Source of the DNA: an uncultured Bacilli bacterium
Lineage (GTDB): Bacteria > Bacillota_I > Bacilli_A > RF39 > UBA660
Reading direction: 5' to 3'
Length of the DNA stretch: 11,369 nt
Assembly: GCA_934098445.1 (NCBI GenBank)
Contig: CAKOOW010000037.1
Coordinates: 1-11,369 of the forward strand
Positions 7,708 through 11,369 of this stretch are shown here, one piece after another; within the stretch, counting starts at the first letter, position 1; each line of letters starts with the position of its first letter. The notes below the pieces were generated by a model. That model was given only the letters and a program-made list of their open reading frames with translations, was not told the origin of the DNA and did not search any database. The position numbers were made by a program, and so were the translations under genes.

Positions 7708-8631
7708 CTAATTATTAAGACTCACTAGATACATTTCTAAAGCTAAATTCTTATCTATCTTACCCGATTTTATATCTAAGTCAATTTGCGCTAACTTAAC
7801 TAGTTCATCTTCTAAAGATTTTCTAGTATAATTAGTACAATTCTTAAGAAGTTTATCTTGTTGCCACTTCTGCAAATTTAAAGTGCTTAAATAAGTAGCT
7901 TGATTTTTACTATGATAAGCCTCTTCTACTAGAAGCATATTTCGATATTCTCTAGCTAGCATATTAAAGATGATAAAAGGCTCGATCTTTTGAATTTTAA
8001 AGTCTTCTAGCATTTTAAAGACTTGGGTGTAATTGCCAGTGATAACATAGTCAACAAAGCGAAACAAATTATCATCTAAAGATAATGATGTTAACTCTCT
8101 TATATCACTGCTAACAAACTTACAAGGATTATTATAGTACAGACAAATTTTATTGACATTATTCATAGCTATATCAAAGTTATTTAGGGAAACATCAATG
8201 ATGTATTTAGCATCTTCATAGGAAATAGTATAGCCAAGATTTTTTACTTCTTCCATCAATTTAGAAGTTGCATCACTAGCATACATCGGCTTCAAAATAA
8301 TAGTATGAGCTTTAGTCTTCATCAAATTAACTATTTTTAATTTTTCATTAACTTTATCAGTAATAAAGATTAAAGTCGTATTAGGATTAGAATTTTCTAA
8401 GTACTTTTCTAGTAACTTGGTAGCGGTATCATTCTTTTCACTAAAACAAGTAGCATTCTTCACAATAATATTTTTCTTACTAGCAAATAAATCATTATAA
8501 CTAGCTTCAATAATTATTTCTTCCATAGTAGTTGTTAAGTAATCAACTTTAGTATACTCTTCTGCACCAATTATCTTAGTGATTTCTTTATTAATTAAGT
8601 AATTAGATGTTCCTGAAATTAAGTAGTTCAT
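7708..8631 (-). CDS. holA: DNA polymerase III delta subunit (clamp loader)
   Basis: HolA is the clamp-loader subunit that opens the beta sliding clamp. The 307-residue protein is slightly short for the family. It begins MNYLISGTSNYLINKEI, the usual delta N-terminal strand and helix without a functional P-loop. The next region (ASKKNIIVKNATCF, near 50-63) fits the family. The most diagnostic part is the centre and C-terminus: DDNLFRFVDYVITGNY, then VFKMLEDF, then EPFIIFNMLAREYRNMLLV, the delta domain III helices. It ends with a segment like KLAQIDLDIKSGKID, matching the usual LARLDRALKSG element. AAGGAG lies a few bases before the ATG, and a promoter with -10 at 8656-8651 gives a very short leader. 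It is followed by the VanZ-like gene with a 10-base gap, so the two are co-transcribed. Confidence 0.95.
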   Translation of the reverse strand: MNYLISGTSNYLINKEITKIIGAEEYTKVDYLTTTMEEIIIEASYNDLFASKKNIIVKNATCFSEKNDTATKLLEKYLENSNPNTTLIFITDKVNEKLKIVNLMKTKAHTIILKPMYASDATSKLMEEVKNLGYTISYEDAKYIIDVSLNNFDIAMNNVNKICLYYNNPCKFVSSDIRELTSLSLDDNLFRFVDYVITGNYTQVFKMLEDFKIQKIEPFIIFNMLAREYRNMLLVEEAYHSKNQATYLSTLNLQKWQQDKLLKNCTNYTRKSLEDELVKLAQIDLDIKSGKIDKNLALEMYLVSLNN

Positions 8632-8650
8632 ATTGGATCTCCTTGTCTTT

Positions 8651-8680
8651 ATTCTAGCATTAAATAGCTACCTATGTCAG
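8651..8680 (-). promoter_or_regulatory. Promoter for holA and the VanZ-like gene
   Basis: The minus strand has CTGACA (8680-8675, five of six -35 bases), an 18-bp spacer and TGCTAGAAT, an extended -10 with TAGAAT at 8656-8651. The predicted start near 8644 coincides with the AAGGAG ribosome site, so the leader would be only about 13 bases. Confidence 0.7.
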
Positions 8681-8705
8681 CAAAATAATTCAATTTAATT
8701 TTGCT
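8679..8705 (-). repeat. Inverted repeat touching the holA -35 element
   Basis: AGCAAAAT and ATTTTGCT form perfect 8-bp arms around an 11-base loop between the unclassified P-loop gene and holA. No T-run follows on the minus strand, so it is a poor terminator. One arm covers the last two bases of the holA -35 region, so an operator role is possible. In such AT-rich DNA chance cannot be excluded. Confidence 0.35.
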
Positions 8706-8718
8706 TTCAATTTTAACA

Positions 8719-9330
8719 TTATTTAATTCCTGATACATATTCTTCTAACTTTCCAATGTCGTTTTCAATTGTATGATATTCTTTAAAAATACTTTTTCTT
8801 CTCTTAATGATATTTTTAAGACGCGATATTCTCCCCATTATAGGACCATGTTTTTCAATTTCTAACTTCAAAAAGTAGGAAGTTGGATAATCTCTTTTAA
8901 CCGCTCTTAAAAAGCATTTTAATACACTAGTTCTTTTAGCTATTACTGTACCTTTAAGTTTAGTAATAGGCTTAATATCGTAGATGACATTACCCTCAAT
9001 AATGAGATTTTTCTTATTTTCTTTAGCAAAACTCACTATTTCATCATAGCAAATTCCAAACTTTTCTCCAGTATAAATTTCACCATATTTTTTAATTAAA
9101 AGCCCTTTTACTTTAGGGAGAAAATCATCTTCAAGAACATTATCAGTTGGCATATCATATAAACGATCACAATTAATGACCAGGTAATTATCATTATCAA
9201 TATACTTATTAGCACTTGTTGTTTTTCCAGACCCTTTAGTCCCAATGATATTAATAATTTTATCATCAGTTAATTTCTTCACATAGTCTTTACGATCTTT
9301 TAAAAGATAAATTTTACTTTGACTTGCCAT
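8719..9330 (-). CDS. Unclassified small P-loop NTPase, possible kinase
   Basis: I do not recognise a precise family. The 203-residue soluble protein has a Walker A motif GTKGSGKTT (30-38) after a basic N-terminus. KNLIIEGNVI (107-116) looks like the strand in which kinase-type P-loop proteins carry an acidic residue contacting substrate or magnesium. RTSVLKCFLRAVKRD (133-147) could be an arginine-rich lid, and a very basic helix follows (MGRISRLKNIIKRRKS, 165-180). The size and layout suggest a nucleotide- or small-metabolite kinase, or a zeta-toxin-like fold, rather than an AAA+ machine. It has its own promoter (9380-9352), ends before the holA promoter and is not tightly coupled to neighbours. 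The ribosome site is only a purine-rich GAGAGGG, but the ATG at 9330 gives the longest frame with sensible spacing. Confidence 0.8.
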   Translation of the reverse strand: MASQSKIYLLKDRKDYVKKLTDDKIINIIGTKGSGKTTSANKYIDNDNYLVINCDRLYDMPTDNVLEDDFLPKVKGLLIKKYGEIYTGEKFGICYDEIVSFAKENKKNLIIEGNVIYDIKPITKLKGTVIAKRTSVLKCFLRAVKRDYPTSYFLKLEIEKHGPIMGRISRLKNIIKRRKSIFKEYHTIENDIGKLEEYVSGIK

Positions 9331-9351
9331 ATTACTGCCCTCTCTTGTTTC

Positions 9352-9380
9352 AAGATAACATTAAAATTTTAATTTGTAAA
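9352..9380 (-). promoter_or_regulatory. Promoter of the unclassified P-loop gene, with a palindrome in the spacer
   Basis: On the minus strand TTTACA (9380-9375, five of six -35 bases) is followed by exactly 17 bp and TGTTATCTT, an extended -10 with TATCTT at 9357-9352. The spacer is almost filled by a perfect 14-bp palindrome, ATTAAAATTTTAAT (9360-9373), which could be a repressor site. The leader would be about 15 bases. Confidence 0.6.
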
Positions 9381-9484
9381 TCCCCTTTTCGTTAAACTAA
9401 AAACAATTTAGTCATCGTAGAGATATTTGCAATCATATAGATACTAGGATTATATATGAATTTTAGGACTTAATATTTAAAGTC

Positions 9485-10729
9485 TTAGTTTCTTTTTAAC
9501 CCTTTATTTTTCTTAGTCATTTGCTCTACTAGCAAGGGAATTTGGGACCAATCATCAGTCTGAATACTATCATAACTCGGATTAAATGGTCCATATAAGA
9601 TAGTTGCTATCCCAGATTCTTTAGCAGCCTTGATGTGTCTTAATTCGTTATCTATTAATATATCATAATGATGCTCTACTAAAAATTCTATTTTAGAATA
9701 AAATCCTAAATTAATATGACTATAATTAACATTATTTTCTTCAAGATAATCAGATAATTTTTTTAGTAAAGAAGCATATTTATCTATTGGTCTAGCACTT
9801 AATAAATCAACTATATAATTATCTTCTAACATCTTATTAAATGCTTTTGGAACTCCAGCTTTTACTTTTCCATAAGCCATATCTTCTCGATGCTCTTTCC
9901 AGAATAAGGCTAATTCTAAATCTCCCCAATGATATTCTTTAGTACCATCAATTTCAGGATGTTCTTTTAAAAATATCTTCCAGTAATATTCTTCTAACTC
10001 TTTGGTTGCTAATATAGTATCATCTATATCTACAGCGACTTTTATTTGAGAATCATATTCTTTTTTAATATCTTCTAATCTTAATAATTCTTGTTTTACA
10101 AATTGAGTGGTTTCATCTAAAGAGGCTTCTATTGATTTATCATCATACAATAATGATTCTTCTACCTCATCATTCATAGATAAAGTTTTATTTACATAAT
10201 CAAGTGACCCATTCTCACCAAATAATCCTTTAAGATTTACTTCATCGATTTTGCAGTAAAGACCTGGATAGTCTTCTGGATTAATTGGTAAATATCCTAA
10301 CTGATATCTTCTGGCAAGTCTTTGTTGCATTTTTATTCCTTCATAATAGCTAAACCAATTCTCATCTTGAATCATCTTACCATCTTTTAAAACGACATAT
10401 GCTTTACCATCTATTGTCTTTTCATATCTTTTATCAATATTAGTTTTCCAATATTGGTCGACAATTAAATGTAATAAATAGCCAAAATAAAAGGGGTTAT
10501 TTAGAAAATTATAATATTTACTATAAAAATTAACATAGTCATTGGCTTGACCTTCCTTAACGCGAAAATCCCAAAAATGAGACAAATATTTATCTTTAAT
10601 TCCAGAATCTTTAGGAACATTTCGCCAGCAATCAGGTGAGATAGTTCCTATTCTTAATAATAATTCATCATATTTATATTCTTGATTAATCTTTTTAGCT
10701 ATTGCTTCATGTATTCTGGCAGATGGCAT
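9485..10729 (-). CDS. Fusion of zinc phospholipase C/P1-nuclease-like domain and HAD 5'-nucleotidase-like domain
   Basis: The 414-residue protein has two parts. Residues 1 to about 215 resemble the zinc-dependent phospholipase C / S1-P1 nuclease helical fold: RIHEAIA (H7), GTISPDCW (D33), LSHFWDF (H51) and the signature GYLLHLIVDQYW (H87-x3-D91) are likely metal ligands. Residues from about 230 form a HAD domain of the 5'(3')-deoxyribonucleotidase (NT5C) kind: VAVDIDDTI (D234, D236), LLSARP (S311), K346 in FYSKIEF and LIDNELRHIKAA (D360). I start at the ATG at 10729, not the in-frame one at 10783, because AAAGGAG is well placed before it and the promoter overlaps the longer form. No signal peptide or membrane segment is seen, so it probably acts in the cytoplasm. 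A nucleotide-salvage or repair phosphatase role is inference; the N-terminal domain lacks some ligands of classical enzymes. Confidence 0.88.
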   Translation of the reverse strand: MPSARIHEAIAKKINQEYKYDELLLRIGTISPDCWRNVPKDSGIKDKYLSHFWDFRVKEGQANDYVNFYSKYYNFLNNPFYFGYLLHLIVDQYWKTNIDKRYEKTIDGKAYVVLKDGKMIQDENWFSYYEGIKMQQRLARRYQLGYLPINPEDYPGLYCKIDEVNLKGLFGENGSLDYVNKTLSMNDEVEESLLYDDKSIEASLDETTQFVKQELLRLEDIKKEYDSQIKVAVDIDDTILATKELEEYYWKIFLKEHPEIDGTKEYHWGDLELALFWKEHREDMAYGKVKAGVPKAFNKMLEDNYIVDLLSARPIDKYASLLKKLSDYLEENNVNYSHINLGFYSKIEFLVEHHYDILIDNELRHIKAAKESGIATILYGPFNPSYDSIQTDDWSQIPLLVEQMTKKNKGLKRN

Positions 10730-10737
10730 AATATCAA

Positions 10738-10744
10738 CTCCTTT
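10738..10744 (-). promoter_or_regulatory. Ribosome-binding site fixing the start of the PLC/P1-HAD fusion gene
   Basis: AAAGGAG on the minus strand lies 8 bases before the ATG at 10729. An in-frame ATG at 10783 has no such site and lies upstream of the predicted transcription start near 10742, so it is rejected as the start. Confidence 0.8.
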
Positions 10745-10748
10745 ATTA

Positions 10749-10777
10749 ATTATATCACACAAGCTTGTATTCTCTAA
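10749..10777 (-). promoter_or_regulatory. Promoter of the PLC/P1-HAD fusion gene
   Basis: The minus strand reads TGATATAAT, a perfect -10 (10754-10749) with the extended TG. The -35 at 17-bp spacing is weak (TTAGAG, 10777-10772). The spacer contains a perfect 10-bp palindrome ACAAGCTTGT (10759-10768). The start would be near 10742, inside the ribosome site, leaving a leader of about 13 bases. Confidence 0.6.
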
Positions 10778-10895
10778 CGGCAATTCTTACATCGGAACAA
10801 TATTCTATTACAAATTTATTTTCTCTTTTACATATTAATATTCCCATTATATTATTAAATTGATAATAATTCTGTATAATGGTCTCATGTTAATT

Positions 10896-10919
10896 GTGTC
10901 ACCAGCGGCGACACTTTTT
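10896..10919 (+). terminator. GC-rich hairpin followed by a T-run
   Basis: GTGTCACC and GGCGACAC flank an AGC loop, and TTTTT follows on the plus strand as in an intrinsic terminator. In plus-strand RNA one A-C mismatch interrupts the 8-bp stem. In minus-strand RNA the stem is complete with a wobble pair, but no U-run follows. No plausible plus-strand gene ends here, so what it would terminate is unknown. Confidence 0.4.
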
Positions 10920-10994
10920 ATTACTAATTACACTAGAGAATTGTTTCATTCTAAACAAAGTTCTTCTATTGTATTTTTTACCTATCTCCCTAAC

Positions 10995-11150
10995 TTACTT
11001 TTTAGAGCATTCATCTGATTTAAGGATTAAATAGTTCTCTAAATCATCGTAAGTATCATAATTAAAAGATACATTATTTATCTTAAAATTATCTACAGTA
11101 ACATTGCCAATATAATTGTAGTTGCTATGTGGCGGCATACTTTTATACAT
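10995..11150 (-). pseudogene. 51-codon open frame, probable gene remnant or small hypothetical gene
   Basis: The frame reads MYKSMPPHSNYNYIGNVTV at its start and ends DDLENYLILKSDECSKK. Its composition (Asn, Tyr, Asp, Val, with alternating strands) looks like real protein, possibly the C-terminal strands of a larger domain. I see no ribosome site before either ATG (11150 or 11138) and no convincing promoter; it begins 14 bases downstream of the terminator of the preceding gene. Beyond its stop the same frame stays open for about 31 more codons without similarity I recognise. A decayed fragment is the most likely reading; a functional small protein cannot be excluded. Confidence 0.3.
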
Positions 11151-11166
11151 ACAACTTTAAGTAAAG

Positions 11167-11193
11167 AAAAAGAACTATCAAATTGATAATTCT
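11167..11193 (-). terminator. Intrinsic terminator after the partial right-edge gene
   Basis: On the minus strand AGAATTATCA pairs with TGATAGTTCT over 10 bp (one wobble) around a 3-base ATT loop, with a T-run at 11171-11167 continuing into TTTTCTTT. It begins 4 bases after the stop codon of the partial gene at the right edge, which supports that stop as a true gene end. Confidence 0.8.
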
Positions 11194-11196
11194 CAG

Positions 11197-11369
11197 TTAT
11201 AATTTATGCGATACTGTTTCAACTCCGTTTTCTAAATGAGTAGAATAATATAAGTCATCTGTAATATTATCTCCTGGCAATTCTTTTTTTCTATCTAAAC
11301 CAGCAATATAAGTTGGTGTATCTCCTTCGAAAATATATTCATTTCCAAATCTGTATAACTGTCTATAAT
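11197..11369 (-). CDS. C-terminal end of an unrecognised protein, cut by the right window edge
   Basis: The frame enters from the right edge and gives 56 residues, starting YRQLYRFGNEYIFEGDTP and ending HLENGVETVSHKL before TAA. The composition is polar and aromatic, acidic overall, with no membrane segment or motif I can name. It was judged real because the frame is open to the edge, codon choice matches the neighbours and a clean intrinsic terminator follows 4 bases after the stop. The other two minus frames close within 26 codons of the edge. The function is unknown, and the length of the full protein cannot be judged. Confidence 0.65.
   Translation of the reverse strand, partial: YRQLYRFGNEYIFEGDTPTYIAGLDRKKELPGDNITDDLYYSTHLENGVETVSHKL

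Noticed and set aside
9464..9497. Hairpin TAGGACTT/AAGTCTTA followed by a T-rich run on the plus strand
   Set aside because: It would terminate plus-strand transcription, where there is no gene. In the minus direction, where it could serve the PLC/P1-HAD gene, the stem has an A-C mismatch and no U-run.
10755..10847. 30-codon minus-strand frame as a small gene
   Set aside because: It has no ribosome site, it ends inside the promoter of the next gene, and a frame this short arises easily by chance. It is kept only as a possible remnant.
10887..11018. 43-codon plus-strand frame beginning at the predicted start of the 10875 promoter, possibly leaderless
   Set aside because: It contains the hairpin and T-run near its start, would be cut by that terminator, resembles nothing and overlaps the minus-strand remnant.

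Overview
The window is AT-rich (roughly 30 % GC by eye) and compact. Every well-supported gene lies on the minus strand, so the genes read from right to left. The content fits a low-GC Bacillota, possibly one of the reduced, Mollicutes-related gut Bacilli: there is a yqeG-yqeH pair, a MutL with an intact endonuclease motif, a divergent HolA/YqeN-type delta subunit, strong AGGAG ribosome-binding sites and very short intergenic gaps. Tryptophan is read from TGG and TGA is used as a stop, so this is not the Mycoplasma code. The taxonomic placement is inference.

Four transcription units can be proposed from promoter-like and terminator-like sites. (1) 10777-9485 carries one gene, fusing a zinc-phospholipase C/P1-nuclease-like domain to a HAD 5'-nucleotidase-like domain. 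(2) 9380-8719 carries one gene for a small unclassified P-loop protein. (3) 8680-6399 carries holA (DNA polymerase III delta) and a VanZ-like membrane protein with an unusual C-terminal extension, closed by a clear intrinsic terminator. (4) 6340 to the left edge and beyond is a tight housekeeping operon: yqeG (HAD phosphatase), yqeH (30S-assembly GTPase), mutL (mismatch repair), miaA (tRNA A37 prenylation), a deoxynucleoside-monophosphate-kinase-like gene, and alaS, which is cut by the left edge. Several junctions in this operon overlap: 8 bp at yqeG/yqeH, 8 bp at yqeH/mutL and 4 bp at kinase/alaS.

The right end (about 10780-11369) is different. It holds the 3' end of an unrecognised gene with a good terminator (11167-11193), a 51-codon open frame that may be a remnant, an isolated GC-rich hairpin followed by a T-run, and otherwise sparse AT-rich DNA.

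I see no complete new system such as a defence island, CRISPR array, prophage or insertion sequence. The most unusual items are the PLC/P1-HAD fusion, the compact alanyl-tRNA synthetase that appears to lack the beta-barrel between its tRNA-recognition and editing parts, the VanZ protein with a C-terminal extension, and a uniform promoter style: extended -10 elements placed only about 20-30 bases before the start codon.
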